64,000 nt of DNA from Alkaliphilus metalliredigens QYMF (lineage in GTDB: Bacteria; Bacillota; Clostridia; Peptostreptococcales; Natronincolaceae). The first letter of the stretch is position 1. Every line of letters starts with the position of its first letter. Below, one piece after another: positions 10,258-19,802 of the stretch. Location: contig NC_009633.1 of NCBI RefSeq assembly GCF_000016985.1, positions 1,116,001 through 1,180,000 on the forward strand. The letters run 5' to 3'. The notes below the pieces were generated by a model. It was given only the letters and a program-made list of their open reading frames with translations. It was not told the origin of the DNA and did no database searches. Made by a program: the position numbers and the translations under genes.

Positions 10258-10695
10258 ATGAAGAGAGTTCTAATGCTACATGGAATCAACCATAATATGT
10301 TTGGAAAAAGAGATCCTAAGCAATATGGTACCATTACACTTAATGAAATTGATGAGAAAATGCAAGCACTTGGTAAAGAACTAGGTGTTGAGGTGGTAAG
10401 CTTTCAAACAAATCATGAAGGCACCATGTGTGAACGGGTACATGAAGCATACTTAGAAGGTGTAGATGCTGTCGTCATCAATGCCGGTGCATGGACTCAT
10501 TATAGTTATGGACTCAGGGATGCCCTTGGGATTTTGACAGTACCTATTGTTGAGGTTCATATGTCTAATATTCATGCAAGAGAAGAATTCCGTCATCATT
10601 CTGTATTTGCTGAAATTGCTAAAGGTCAAATCTCTGGATTTGGTTTAGATAGTTACCTTATGGGTTTAAGGGCTGCTGTAGGAGCAATGGAGTGA
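10258..10695 (+). CDS. aroQ: Type II 3-dehydroquinate dehydratase (divergent N-terminal motif)
   Basis: This dodecameric enzyme dehydrates 3-dehydroquinate to 3-dehydroshikimate in the shikimate pathway. At 145 residues it is full length. The catalytic Arg18 and Tyr23 (GKRDPKQYG), Asn75 and His81 (NAGAWTH), His101 (PIVEVHMSN) and Arg112 are all present. The usual LNGPNLN opening is replaced by LHGINHN, and part of the flexible lid differs, so turnover or substrate range could be altered. aroE follows 75 bases downstream, supporting a shikimate role. Confidence 0.9.
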   Translation: MKRVLMLHGINHNMFGKRDPKQYGTITLNEIDEKMQALGKELGVEVVSFQTNHEGTMCERVHEAYLEGVDAVVINAGAWTHYSYGLRDALGILTVPIVEVHMSNIHAREEFRHHSVFAEIAKGQISGFGLDSYLMGLRAAVGAME

Positions 10696-10770
10696 GTGGA
10701 GTACTAGATAAAAGTAAAGGATATTGTGAAGAGGATGCACAATTTAACAGTAAAGAAGGAGTGAGATATA

Positions 10771-11631
10771 ATGGAATTCAAAATAAGCGGATACACAAGA
10801 TTAGTAGGGTTGTTGGGCTATCCAGTAAGACATAGTCTTTCACCTCTTATGCACAACATGGCTTTTCAACATTTGGGATTAGACTATGTCTATCTTGTTT
10901 TTGAAGTAAAAGAGGATAATTTAAAAGAAGCAGTGGATGCCATGAAGACATTGGATGTAGCTGGATTTAATGTAACAATGCCTAATAAACAAAAGATTAT
11001 TCCTTTGCTAGATGAGATATCGGAAGAAGCAAGACTGATAGGCTCAGTAAACACCGTAGTAAATAAAAATGGGCATTTAAAAGGCTATAATACCGATGGA
11101 AAAGGGTATGTAATGGGTTTGGCTGATGAAGGGATTTCTCCTGAAGGGAAAACAATCGTTATTGCTGGTGCAGGCGGTGCCTCTAAAAGTGTAGCGATTC
11201 AACTGGCCCTAGAGGGTGCAAAGGAAATTACAATATTAAATCGTACTGTAGAGGCAGCAGAAGAAATTTGCAATATTATTAACAAGAATATACCAACTTG
11301 CAAGACATCAGCAACAGGATATGAGGATAATGAATTAAAACAACAATTAAAAGAAGCAGATTTGTTTATCAACTGTACAAACCTTGGGATGGGTTCTCAT
11401 GAAGAGAAGAGTATTATTTCAAGTACTGACATACTACATCCAGATTTAATCGTATCAGATGTTGTTTACGCTCCTCCTAAGACGAAGCTACTGCATATGG
11501 CGGAAGAGGTGGGCTGCAAAACAATAAATGGATTGGGAATGATCATTGGACAGGGGGCTCTAGCTTTTAAGCTATGGACTGGTGAGGATATGCCCATAGA
11601 ATATATCAAGAGAATCATTCTTTCTAAGTGA
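10771..11631 (+). CDS. aroE: Shikimate dehydrogenase (NADP+)
   Basis: AroE reduces 3-dehydroshikimate to shikimate with NADPH. The 286-residue protein has the shikimate-binding SLSPLMHN (residues 22-29), the catalytic Lys73 in NVTMPNK (the family usually has VPHK), Asp109 in YNTDG, and a Rossmann glycine loop GAGGASKS at 133-140 followed by NRT, the NADP-preferring signature. An AGAAGGAG ribosome site precedes the ATG. It follows aroQ without a terminator and supplies chorismate precursors for the trp genes beyond the EamA gene. Confidence 0.96.
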   Translation: MEFKISGYTRLVGLLGYPVRHSLSPLMHNMAFQHLGLDYVYLVFEVKEDNLKEAVDAMKTLDVAGFNVTMPNKQKIIPLLDEISEEARLIGSVNTVVNKNGHLKGYNTDGKGYVMGLADEGISPEGKTIVIAGAGGASKSVAIQLALEGAKEITILNRTVEAAEEICNIINKNIPTCKTSATGYEDNELKQQLKEADLFINCTNLGMGSHEEKSIISSTDILHPDLIVSDVVYAPPKTKLLHMAEEVGCKTINGLGMIIGQGALAFKLWTGEDMPIEYIKRIILSK

Positions 11632-11656
11632 GTAGAGATAATGCTTTAGTATAGAA

Positions 11657-11684
11657 AAGGAGATGAGAACATGCTCATCTCCAC
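11657..11684. terminator. Hairpin between aroE and the EamA gene
   Basis: GGAGATGAG (11659-11667) and CTCATCTCC (11674-11682) form a 9-bp stem with a 6-base loop. Only the minus-strand side is followed by a T run, so it probably ends the EamA transcript. Confidence 0.5.
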
Positions 11685-11712
11685 TAATGAGAGGAATGCA
11701 ACTATCTGCCTA

Positions 11713-12597
11713 CTAGTGACTCAAGCTTTTTTGCTTCTTAAATAGAATAGCCCAATCTACTTCTGAAATCATCATACCAGATAAGATAAGTATACTTCCA
11801 AATATACCTCGAGAACTTAATATTTCACCAGCTAAGAGGTAGGCAAATAAAGCCGCAAAGACTGGTTCTCCTGTATAGATTAAGGCGGTATGGGTTGGAG
11901 AAGTAAATTTTTGCATGGTATTTTGTATAATGTAGGCCCCGGAGGTAGCCAGGATTGCTAAAATAAAAATAGAAGTCCAAACTTCAGTTCCCCTAGGAAT
12001 AATGGGGCTTTCTAAGGAAAAGGTAAAAATAGAGCTTAATATCCCAACCGTGGCAATTTGTATAATACCTAGGGCGATAGAATCTACTTTCACTGTATAT
12101 TTACCAACCGCAAGGATATGAAAGGCAAACATGAAAGCACAAACTAAGGTATAAATATCCCCAATGTTTAAGGCGAAATGTGCATCCAATGTTAAGAACC
12201 CTAAGCCAATGACAGCGCAGATGACTCCTAGGATGGCCTTGTTATGGGGTCTTTGTTTTAATAATAAAGCTGAAAATATTGGAACGATTACCACTGCAAA
12301 ACCTGTAATAAAGCCAGATTTTGATGCGGTTGTATAATTTAAACCAATGGTCTGGAAGGCGTATGCCGTAAATAAAATCAAGCCGATTAAAACACCATAT
12401 TTTAAGGTTGTGCGGTTGATTTGTCTCATGTTTTTATAAAAAACAAGGGAAGATAGAGCCGCTGCCAAAATAAAACGAATGGCTAGGAAATTATAGGTAG
12501 ATAAATGATCTAAGGTATTTTTAGATAGAATAAAAGAAGAACCCCATACAATTGTAACCATTAGTAACGCTAAATCGGCTTTTATTTGTTTTGTCAT
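11713..12597 (-). CDS. EamA/DMT-superfamily membrane transporter
   Basis: This 294-residue protein has about ten hydrophobic segments arranged as two EamA repeats (roughly 7-137 and 148-283), with the family signatures WGSSFILSK near the start and YTGEPVFAALFAYLLAGE near the end. The drug/metabolite superfamily moves amino acids, nucleotides or drugs across the membrane; the substrate cannot be read from sequence. It sits between aroE and the trp leader in the opposite orientation, which makes aromatic metabolite export imaginable but unproven. GAGAGGGG precedes the ATG. Confidence 0.88.
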   Translation of the reverse strand: MTKQIKADLALLMVTIVWGSSFILSKNTLDHLSTYNFLAIRFILAAALSSLVFYKNMRQINRTTLKYGVLIGLILFTAYAFQTIGLNYTTASKSGFITGFAVVIVPIFSALLLKQRPHNKAILGVICAVIGLGFLTLDAHFALNIGDIYTLVCAFMFAFHILAVGKYTVKVDSIALGIIQIATVGILSSIFTFSLESPIIPRGTEVWTSIFILAILATSGAYIIQNTMQKFTSPTHTALIYTGEPVFAALFAYLLAGEILSSRGIFGSILILSGMMISEVDWAILFKKQKSLSH

Positions 12598-12700
12598 GTA
12601 TATACCCCTCTCTATTAAGACTGGATAACCTAATTCTACAATACTTTTTCAAAATACAAAAGTAAAAATATTTAAGAATAAACTTTTTTGTTTTTTTAAA

Positions 12701-12729
12701 TTGACAAACATTCAGAAATATAGTAGAAT
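12701..12729 (+). promoter_or_regulatory. Promoter of the trp operon
   Basis: TTGACA (12701-12706), a 17-base spacer and TAGAAT (12724-12729) form a strong vegetative promoter. Transcription would start near 12736, immediately before the T-box leader. Confidence 0.85.
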
Positions 12730-12991
12730 TTAGAAAAATAAATTTTATTAAATTCTATGATTGGAAATAGTAAGTAAGTGCTTATGCTAAAGCGAGCTGG
12801 GGGTGGTGAGAGCCTGGTGCGGATAGACTTATTGAATGGTTCCATGAGAAGCAGTGGGAAATTATTGAGAGTATCACTTGCCGTAGGTCTCACGTTATAG
12901 AGACAGGGTATCGAAGTAGATAAGACTATTTCCGTACCTGAAAAGAGTGGGATAGTTTATACTATCTAAAATGGGTGGCAACACGGAATAT

Positions 12992-13029
12992 AACATTTCG
13001 TCCTGTAATAGGGATTGAAGTGTTTTTTT
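12992..13029 (+). terminator. First T-box terminator
   Basis: AACATTTCGTCCT pairs with AGGGATTGAAGTGTT and is followed by seven T residues. It is the default fold when charged tRNA-Trp dominates. Confidence 0.85.
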
Positions 13030-13110
13030 ATTACTTAATTTTCTCTATTAAGTTTGTTGAAAACCATTTTAGATAGGATAACATCCAATACAGGTGGCAA
13101 CACGGAATGA

Positions 13111-13152
13111 AAAGCATTTCGTCCTTAATTATAGGGATGATGTGCTTTTTTT
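13111..13152 (+). terminator. Second T-box terminator
   Basis: AAAGCATTTCGTCCT pairs with AGGGATGATGTGCTTT and is followed by a run of eight T. It repeats the first terminator with diverged arms. Confidence 0.85.
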
Positions 13153-13193
13153 TGTTTAATCATATTAAAAAAATTCTTAGGAGGAGGAAAAAA

Positions 13194-14651
13194 ATGATCT
13201 ATCCAAATTTAAAAACATTCGAGAAAGTAAGCAAAGGGTATAATATGTCAACCATTTATGAGGAAATACAGGGTGATATGGAGACACCTATTACCCTATT
13301 TAAAAAACTATGTAAAGAGAGCAATTGTTATCTTTTGGAAAGTGTAGAGAGAAGTGAAAAGAAAGGAAGATATTCCTATGTTGGAAGAGACCCATTTATG
13401 ACAATAAAAGGCCACGGTGATGAAGTTGAGATTTTTCAAAATAATAAAATTTCTACTGAAAAGGGCATTCCCTTGGAGATTGTAAAATCCATTATGAAGG
13501 CATATAAGACTCCTTTTATGGATGGTATGCCAGATTTTAGTGGCGGGGCAGTGGGTTTTATAGGCTATGATACCATCAGAAATTATGAATTGCTTCCAAA
13601 TGTAAATGAAGAAGATATAAAAATTCCAGAGATACATCTTTTACTGACAAAGGAAGTCATCGTCTATGATCATCTGAAGCACAAAATTATAATTTTGGTC
13701 AATATAGTACTAGAGGGAGACAACTCAAAAAGCTATGAAGCAGGGGTCAAGCGGTTGAAGGAAATCAAAAAACAAATATTTCAAACGCCAATACCTGAAG
13801 AAGTATTCTCAAAAAATGCAAAGGAAAAAATCAAATATAGCAGTAATGAAACCAAGGAAAGCTTTATGGGAAAAGTATTGAGGGCAAAGGAGTATATACA
13901 AAATGGTGATATATTTCAGGTGGTGTTATCTCAAAGGCTACAAGTTGAAGTGAAAACATCTCCTTTCCAGATTTATAGAAATCTAAGAAGTATTAGTCCA
14001 TCACCCTATATGTTTTATATCAATTTTGAAGAATATCAGGTGGTAGGTGCATCCCCTGAGTTATTGGTAAAGGTCAAGGGAAGTAAGGTTGAAACCTGCC
14101 CCATAGCAGGGACCAGACCCCGTGGTAAAACCAGTCAAGAGGATGAAAGGCTGGCTAAGGAGTTACTTGAGGATGAAAAGGAAAGAGCAGAGCATTTGAT
14201 GTTGGTGGATTTAGCACGAAACGATATTGGGAAAATAGCTAATTTTGGAACCGTGGAACTAAAGGAATATATGGAGGTTTATTACTATTCCCATGTCATG
14301 CATATTGTTTCTATCGTTACGGGGAGTTTACAAGAAAAGAAAGATATGTATGATGCGTTGATTTCTTGTCTTCCTGCAGGAACCTTATCGGGAGCTCCTA
14401 AAATAAGAGCCATGGAGATTATAGATGAACTAGAAAATAAAAAACGGGGAATCTATGGGGGCGCAGTAGGTTACTTTGGATTCGATGGCAACATGGATAT
14501 GTGTATTGCCATAAGGACTCTCTTGATTAAAGATCGTATTGCGTATTTACAGGCAGGGGCAGGAATCGTTGCAGATTCTAATCCAGAAGCAGAATATAAG
14601 GAAACGCTTAGAAAATTAGACGCATTAGTAGAAACCATAAAAATAGCATAG
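13194..14651 (+). CDS. trpE: Anthranilate synthase component I
   Basis: TrpE converts chorismate to anthranilate using ammonia from TrpG, the first committed step to tryptophan. The start is ATG 13194 after TAGGAGGAGG; an in-frame codon at 13107 lies inside the T-box and is not credible. The 485-residue protein carries the tryptophan feedback site LLES at 47-50, and chorismate-binding motifs including QRLQVEV, PIAGTRPRGK, DERLAKELLEDEKERAEHLM and LPAGTLSGAPKIRAMEII. Trp feedback on enzyme and T-box control on the RNA would act together. Confidence 0.97.
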   Translation: MIYPNLKTFEKVSKGYNMSTIYEEIQGDMETPITLFKKLCKESNCYLLESVERSEKKGRYSYVGRDPFMTIKGHGDEVEIFQNNKISTEKGIPLEIVKSIMKAYKTPFMDGMPDFSGGAVGFIGYDTIRNYELLPNVNEEDIKIPEIHLLLTKEVIVYDHLKHKIIILVNIVLEGDNSKSYEAGVKRLKEIKKQIFQTPIPEEVFSKNAKEKIKYSSNETKESFMGKVLRAKEYIQNGDIFQVVLSQRLQVEVKTSPFQIYRNLRSISPSPYMFYINFEEYQVVGASPELLVKVKGSKVETCPIAGTRPRGKTSQEDERLAKELLEDEKERAEHLMLVDLARNDIGKIANFGTVELKEYMEVYYYSHVMHIVSIVTGSLQEKKDMYDALISCLPAGTLSGAPKIRAMEIIDELENKKRGIYGGAVGYFGFDGNMDMCIAIRTLLIKDRIAYLQAGAGIVADSNPEAEYKETLRKLDALVETIKIA

Positions 14652-14662
14652 GGGGATGAAAA

Positions 14663-15226
14663 ATGATTGTAATCATTGATAATTATGATTCTTTTACCTA
14701 CAATTTATATCAATATATTGGAGAGATTAATCCAGAGGTAATGGTATTTAGAAATGACAAGGTAAGTCTAGTGGAGTTGAAGGAGATGGATATTTCTCAT
14801 ATTATTATTTCTCCTGGTCCAGGATTTCCAACGGATACTGGTATATCTAAAGTAGTTATTAAGGAATTGGGGATTAAAATCCCAATATTAGGGGTGTGTC
14901 TCGGACATCAAGCAATTGGAGAAGCCTTTGGAGGGAAAGTTGTCCATGCTAAAAGAGCCATCCATGGGAAAATATCATTAATTCAACATAATCAAGATGA
15001 TGTGTTTGAGGGGATTGAAAAACCCTTAAAGGCTACTCGGTATCATTCTCTTGTGGTGGAGGTAGATAGCTTCCCAGAAGAACTTGAGATTACTGCCACA
15101 AGTGACGACGGAGAAATTATGGGACTAAAGCATAAAAAACATCCCATATTTGGTCTTCAATTTCACCCTGAGTCCATTGCTACAGAAGGTGGAAAAAAGA
15201 TGATTAGGAATTTTTTAAATATATAA
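14663..15226 (+). CDS. trpG: Anthranilate synthase component II, glutamine amidotransferase
   Basis: TrpG hydrolyses glutamine to supply ammonia to TrpE. The 187-residue class-I amidotransferase has the nucleophile Cys79 in LGVCLGHQ, and His168 and Glu170 in QFHPES. It opens with IIDNYDSFTYNL, typical of TrpG/PabA, and in some bacteria one subunit serves both anthranilate and aminodeoxychorismate synthase. The gene begins 11 bases after trpE with GGGGGATG as ribosome site. Confidence 0.97.
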   Translation: MIVIIDNYDSFTYNLYQYIGEINPEVMVFRNDKVSLVELKEMDISHIIISPGPGFPTDTGISKVVIKELGIKIPILGVCLGHQAIGEAFGGKVVHAKRAIHGKISLIQHNQDDVFEGIEKPLKATRYHSLVVEVDSFPEELEITATSDDGEIMGLKHKKHPIFGLQFHPESIATEGGKKMIRNFLNI

Positions 15227-15315
15227 TATGTGTTAGAACTTAATATAAAGTTCTCTAAAAATAGATCTTTATTTAATCATATTTCAAAAATATAAGAATG
15301 ATAGGGGTGATGATT

Positions 15316-16338
15316 ATGATGATGCAGCAGGCCATTGATAAGGTAATCAGACGACAGGATTTAGCCGAGACTGAAATGATGGCGGTGATGCAGGGCATTA
15401 TGGAGGGTAAGGTTACGGATTCTCAAATCGGAGGATTTTTAACTGCCCTAAGGATGAAGGGCGAGACCGTAGAGGAGATCACAGCAAGTGCTAAGGTCAT
15501 GAGAAGTAAGGCTTTGGTGGTGGAGGTGAATCAACCCCATAGTATTGATACCTGTGGTACTGGAGGGGATCAAGCCAATACCTTTAATATTTCCACAGCA
15601 GTAGCCTTTGTGGCGGCAGCAGCAGGGGTAACTGTGGTAAAACATGGAAACCGCTCAGTATCCAGCCAATGTGGCAGTGCAGATGTGTTAGAGAAGTTGG
15701 GTGTGAATATTGACTTAACACCAAAGCAGGTTGAGACATGTGTGGAACAGGTAAATATGGGTTTTATGTTTGCTCCTAAATTTCATCAGGCCATGAAATA
15801 TGCAGCGGCAGCCAGAAGAGAGTTGGGGGTTAGAACGATCTTTAATATATTGGGTCCCTTAACCAACCCCGCAAAGGTAAAGGGACAGGTTTTAGGGGTA
15901 TTTGACGAATCTCTGACGGAAGTAATGGCCCAGGTACTAAAAGAGTTGGGTGTGGAGAGAGGGATGGTGGTCCATGGTCTAGATGGTTTGGATGAAATAA
16001 CCACAACCACCAAGACAAAGGTAAGTGAATTGAAGAATGGAATGATTTCTAATTATGTGATTGACCCAAGACAATTTGATATCCCGTTAACAGATAAAGA
16101 GGATTTGGCGGGAGGAGATGCCGAAAAGAATGCCTCAATTATTCTCAATATAGTAAAGGGTGAAACAGGAGGTAAGCGAAACATGGTATTAATCAATGCT
16201 GGAGCCGCTATATATGTGGGAAATGCCGCAAACTCCCTGCAGGAAGGCATAGATCGAGCAGCGGAAGTCATTGATATGGGTTTGGCTCTAGATAAATTAA
16301 ATCAGCTGATTAAATTAAGTCAGGAGTTGAAAGTATGA
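15316..16338 (+). CDS. trpD: Anthranilate phosphoribosyltransferase
   Basis: TrpD joins anthranilate to PRPP. The favoured start is ATG 15316, seven bases after AGGGGTG; several in-frame ATGs (15298, 15310, 15319, 15322) make this uncertain by a few residues. The protein of about 340 residues has the PRPP-binding CGTGGD at about 80-85, the KHGNRSVSSQCGSADVLE segment and the GPLTNPA motif. The last four bases overlap trpC (ATGA). Confidence 0.97.
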   Translation: MMMQQAIDKVIRRQDLAETEMMAVMQGIMEGKVTDSQIGGFLTALRMKGETVEEITASAKVMRSKALVVEVNQPHSIDTCGTGGDQANTFNISTAVAFVAAAAGVTVVKHGNRSVSSQCGSADVLEKLGVNIDLTPKQVETCVEQVNMGFMFAPKFHQAMKYAAAARRELGVRTIFNILGPLTNPAKVKGQVLGVFDESLTEVMAQVLKELGVERGMVVHGLDGLDEITTTTKTKVSELKNGMISNYVIDPRQFDIPLTDKEDLAGGDAEKNASIILNIVKGETGGKRNMVLINAGAAIYVGNAANSLQEGIDRAAEVIDMGLALDKLNQLIKLSQELKV

Positions 16339-17120
16339 TTTTAGATAAAATTATACGCTATAAAAAAAATAAAGTAAAAGAGGAGAAGGTAGCGGTTCCT
16401 CTTGGAGAAATAATGAAACAAATAGAGGATATGGAAGAGGCAAGAAACTTCAAAGCTGCCTTGGTTGGCAGAGAGAGCATAAGCATGATTGCAGAAGTTA
16501 AAAAAGCATCGCCTTCAAAGGGAATCATAAAAAAAGATTTTAATCCTGTGAAAATAGCAGCTGAATATGAAAAAAATAGGGTGGATGCCATATCGGTGTT
16601 GACAGAGGACCAGTTTTTCCTAGGGGATAATCGTTATCTTCAGGATATAAGGAAGATGACTACGATACCACTACTGAGGAAGGACTTTATGATAGATGCC
16701 TATCAAATTTATCAATCAAAGGCCTTAGGAGCAGATGCCATACTATTGATTGCAGCAGCATTGACGAAAAAAGAAATGATAGCATTTCAAAAGATAGCTG
16801 CAGAGATTGGAATCTACTCCTTAGTAGAGGTACACAATAAAGAAGAATTAGAGATGATATTAGAGACAGGAGCAGAAATCATTGGGATTAATAATAGAGA
16901 TTTAAAAACCTTTGATACGACCCTTGATAGGACGGCGGAGCTACTCCCCTTCATTCCAAAGGATAAAATTGTTGTCAGCGAAAGTGGGATCAAAACAAAT
17001 CAGGATATGAAGCTTTTGAAGAACTATGGTATTAATGCAGTACTGATGGGGGAAGGCTTAATGAGGGCAGACTCCATAGGAGAAAAGCTAAGGGAGCTTA
17101 GGAGTGGTTTATGTGACTAA
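16335..17120 (+). CDS. trpC: Indole-3-glycerol-phosphate synthase
   Basis: TrpC closes the indole ring from CdRP. This 261-residue TIM barrel shows IAEVKKASPSKG (about 51-62) with the catalytic Lys, LLRKDFM, LVEVHN, GINNRDLKTF and the C-terminal VSESGI phosphate-binding strand. It starts within the trpD stop (ATGA), a translational coupling, and its end overlaps trpF. Confidence 0.97.
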   Translation: MILDKIIRYKKNKVKEEKVAVPLGEIMKQIEDMEEARNFKAALVGRESISMIAEVKKASPSKGIIKKDFNPVKIAAEYEKNRVDAISVLTEDQFFLGDNRYLQDIRKMTTIPLLRKDFMIDAYQIYQSKALGADAILLIAAALTKKEMIAFQKIAAEIGIYSLVEVHNKEELEMILETGAEIIGINNRDLKTFDTTLDRTAELLPFIPKDKIVVSESGIKTNQDMKLLKNYGINAVLMGEGLMRADSIGEKLRELRSGLCD

Positions 17121-17727
17121 GATAAAAATATGTGGGTTAAAAAGAGCAGCGGATATCACCTATGTCAATTTACTAAAACCTGATTATATAGGATTTGTTT
17201 TTGCTCCTAGTGGTAGACGGGTAACGAAGGAGGATGCTAAAGAATTGATTGCGAGTCTAGATAAAAGTATAAAAAAGGTAGGGGTTTTTTTAAACCATTC
17301 AGTAGAAGAAGTAAAGGTGATTGCTAAGGTTTGCAGCTTGGATATATTGCAATTTCATGGTGATGAGGATATGGATTATTGTAGACAGTTCCAGCAGAAT
17401 GTTTGGAAGTCTTTTAGAATAAAGGATGCAAATAGCTTTAAAGAGATGGAAGATTATCAGGTCAATGGTTATTTATTAGATACCTACCATAAGACTCAAT
17501 ATGGAGGAACGGGAGAGGCCTTTGATTGGGGATTATCTTCTCATTTGACTAGATTAAACAGGGATAAGTGTGTGATCTTAGCTGGAGGATTAAATCCTGA
17601 AAATGTAAAAGAAGCAATTGAACAAATACAGCCAGCAGTAGTGGATGTAAGCAGTGGTGTGGAGACCCATGGATACAAGGATTTTGAAAAAATGAAAAAG
17701 ATGATAGAAAGGGTGAGGAAAGTATGA
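17113..17727 (+). CDS. trpF: Phosphoribosylanthranilate isomerase
   Basis: TrpF isomerises PRA to CdRP. Of two in-frame GTG starts (17104 and 17113) the second is preferred: AGGAG lies about nine bases upstream and translation then begins [11 protein letters not shown], the standard family N-terminus with catalytic Cys7. The catalytic Asp falls in the LLDTYH segment and VDVSSGVET forms the phosphate site. The protein is 204 residues. It overlaps the end of trpC by eight bases and the trpB start by four. Confidence 0.95.
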   Translation: MTKIKICGLKRAADITYVNLLKPDYIGFVFAPSGRRVTKEDAKELIASLDKSIKKVGVFLNHSVEEVKVIAKVCSLDILQFHGDEDMDYCRQFQQNVWKSFRIKDANSFKEMEDYQVNGYLLDTYHKTQYGGTGEAFDWGLSSHLTRLNRDKCVILAGGLNPENVKEAIEQIQPAVVDVSSGVETHGYKDFEKMKKMIERVRKV

Positions 17728-18926
17728 TGAAAGTAAAGGAACTACCTAAGAAATTTGGAAAATTTGGAGGACAATTTGTACCAGAAACCTTAATGAATGC
17801 ACTCATTGAATTGGAGAGACAGTTTATACAAACCAAGGAAGATGATGAATTTCAGGAAATGTATCGGTACTATGTAAGGGAGTATTCCGGAAGACCGACA
17901 CCTCTATACTATGCTGAAAATTTGACCAAAAAACTGGGGGGCGGGAAAATTTATCTTAAACGGGAGGATTTAAATCATACCGGGGCCCATAAGATTAACA
18001 ACGTGATCGGACAGGTGCTATTGGCAAGGAAGATGAAAAAAAAGCGTATCATAGCAGAAACTGGAGCCGGGCAGCATGGTGTTGCTACTGCAACTATATG
18101 TGCAATGTTTGATTTAGAATGTGTTGTATATATGGGAGCAGAGGATATTGAAAGACAGGCGTTAAATGTATTTAAAATGGAGATGCTAGGGGCCGAGGTC
18201 GTTTCTGTCACATCTGGAACAGCAACCCTAAAGGATGCCACCAACGAAGCCATAAGAGATTGGGTGGCAAATGTAAAGGATACTTATTATGTAATCGGGT
18301 CAGTTGTAGGACCACACCCCTATCCCACTATGGTCAGGGATTTTCAGAGGATTATTGGTGATGAAGTGAAGGAGCAGATATTAGAAAAAGAAGGAAGACT
18401 TCCAAATTATTTAGTGGCATGTGTAGGAGGCGGAAGCAATGCCATGGGTCTTTTTTATCCCTTTTATGAAGATGAAGCTGTGGCGTTGTATGGAGTGGAG
18501 GCAGCAGGGCTAGGTGTAGAGACGGATCAGCATGCTGCCACCATCACAAAGGGGAGCATGGGAGTTATTCACGGTATGATGACTTATCTCCTACAGGATG
18601 AACAGGGGCAAATTACACCGGTACATTCTATCTCAGCAGGTTTGGATTATCCAGGAATCGGGCCAGAGCATGCCTATTATCATCATACTGGTAGAGCAAA
18701 TTATGTAGCCATTACTGATGAAGAGGCATTAGAAGCATTTCAATTACTAACAAGGCTAGAGGGAATTATTCCAGCACTAGAGAGCGCCCATGCTATTGCT
18801 TACTTAATGAAGCTAGCACCCAAGACAAAAGGCGATGATATTATTGTTCTTAATCTTTCGGGACGGGGGGATAAGGATATCCACACCATTTCAAAATTAT
18901 TAGGGGGAAATAGAGATGATAAGTAG
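17724..18926 (+). CDS. trpB: Tryptophan synthase beta chain
   Basis: TrpB condenses indole and serine on pyridoxal phosphate. The 400-residue protein is TrpB1-type. The PLP lysine is Lys90 in HTGAHKINN, with ETGAGQHG, the phosphate-binding GGGSNAMG, and a C-terminal LSGRGDKD. The start ATG at 17724 (or the next codon) overlaps the trpF stop. It lies just before trpA, whose product channels indole to it. Confidence 0.98.
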   Translation: MMKVKELPKKFGKFGGQFVPETLMNALIELERQFIQTKEDDEFQEMYRYYVREYSGRPTPLYYAENLTKKLGGGKIYLKREDLNHTGAHKINNVIGQVLLARKMKKKRIIAETGAGQHGVATATICAMFDLECVVYMGAEDIERQALNVFKMEMLGAEVVSVTSGTATLKDATNEAIRDWVANVKDTYYVIGSVVGPHPYPTMVRDFQRIIGDEVKEQILEKEGRLPNYLVACVGGGSNAMGLFYPFYEDEAVALYGVEAAGLGVETDQHAATITKGSMGVIHGMMTYLLQDEQGQITPVHSISAGLDYPGIGPEHAYYHHTGRANYVAITDEEALEAFQLLTRLEGIIPALESAHAIAYLMKLAPKTKGDDIIVLNLSGRGDKDIHTISKLLGGNRDDK

Positions 18927-19716
18927 AATAACCAATAAGTTGCAGGCATTAAAAGAGTATGATGAGAAGGCGTTGATAACCTATGTTACTGCTGGAGATC
19001 CAGATTTAGAGACAACATTTGATTTGGTATTGGCAATGGAGAAGGCAGGAGCAGATATAATAGAGTTAGGGATTCCTTATTCAGATCCTTTAGCTGATGG
19101 TCCCGTCATACAGAGGGCATCTCAAAGAGCATTAAATGCTGGGGCTAATATGGAAGCTATTTTTGAATTGGTCATAAAATTAAGGGAAAAAACACAAATT
19201 CCCCTGGTGTTTTTAGTCTATTATAACTGTGTGTTTAAATATGGTCTAGAGACGTTTTTAAATAGATGTCAGGAAATCGGCATAGATGGATTGATTATTC
19301 CAGATCTTCCTCTAGAGGAGAGAAGAGAACTACAAGTGATGATGCAACAATATCCAATGGACCTAATCCCTTTGGTTGCGCCTACATCTGAAGATAGAAT
19401 GAAGGAAATTGTACAGGATGCTGAAGGATTTATTTACTGTGTTTCTTCTACTGGAGTTACAGGAAAAAGAAATAGTCTTGCAGGAAATCTGGAAGGCTTT
19501 ATGCAACAATTAAGAACCTATACGGAGATCCCTTTGGTCATAGGTTTTGGTATATCAAATTCTGAGATGATGGATAAATTAAAAAACATATGTGACGGTT
19601 TCATTATAGGTAGTGCTGTGATAGAGAAAATTGAAGCGGGTTTAGAGGATAGAAGCTCAGTGGAAAGGGTTTCTAAATTTATTGAAAAGTTATATGAATT
19701 TAAAAACTTAGGTTGA
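18916..19716 (+). CDS. trpA: Tryptophan synthase alpha chain
   Basis: TrpA cleaves indole-3-glycerol phosphate to indole, which passes through a tunnel to TrpB. The 266-residue TIM barrel has catalytic Glu50 ([11 protein letters not shown]) and Asp61 (LADGP), the PDLPLEE loop, and [10 protein letters not shown]. It overlaps trpB by 11 bases and is the last gene of the EGDCFBA operon, which ends at a hairpin terminator. Confidence 0.97.
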   Translation: MISRITNKLQALKEYDEKALITYVTAGDPDLETTFDLVLAMEKAGADIIELGIPYSDPLADGPVIQRASQRALNAGANMEAIFELVIKLREKTQIPLVFLVYYNCVFKYGLETFLNRCQEIGIDGLIIPDLPLEERRELQVMMQQYPMDLIPLVAPTSEDRMKEIVQDAEGFIYCVSSTGVTGKRNSLAGNLEGFMQQLRTYTEIPLVIGFGISNSEMMDKLKNICDGFIIGSAVIEKIEAGLEDRSSVERVSKFIEKLYEFKNLG

Positions 19717-19750
19717 AAATCTTGAAGTAGAATTTTCTGTTAAAACATAC

Positions 19751-19783
19751 AAAAGAAGAGACTCTAGGGTCTCTTCTTTTGTG
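19751..19783. terminator. Bidirectional terminator between trpA and rubredoxin
   Basis: AAAAGAAGAGAC and GTCTCTTCTTTT form a perfect 12-bp stem with a 6-base loop. Flanking A and T runs let it serve both convergent transcripts. Confidence 0.9.
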
Positions 19784-19802
19784 ATTTATATGTATAATTC
19801 AG

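Larger units (their letters stand above)
12745..13152 (+). ncRNA. Tryptophan T-box leader with one Stem I and two T-box/terminator modules
   Basis: A T-box riboswitch senses uncharged tRNA. Stem I runs from about 12760 to 12846 with the AGTA specifier-loop motif, the AGCGAGCTGGGGGTGG apical region, and a GAA-TGG segment whose TGG (12837-12839) is the Trp specifier just before the lower stem TGGAA/TTCCA. The first T-box (GGGTGGCAACACGG, 12973-12986) is followed by a terminator at 12992-13029, and a second T-box (AGGTGGCAACACGG, 13092-13105) by another at 13111-13152. Both bulges read TGGC, matching a tRNA-Trp end with discriminator G. The second module has no Stem I of its own. trpE starts 42 bases later. 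Confidence 0.93.

Noticed and set aside
13107-13193. N-terminal extension of trpE
   Set aside because: These 29 codons lie in the second T-box and its terminator; the real start has TAGGAGGAGG at 13194.
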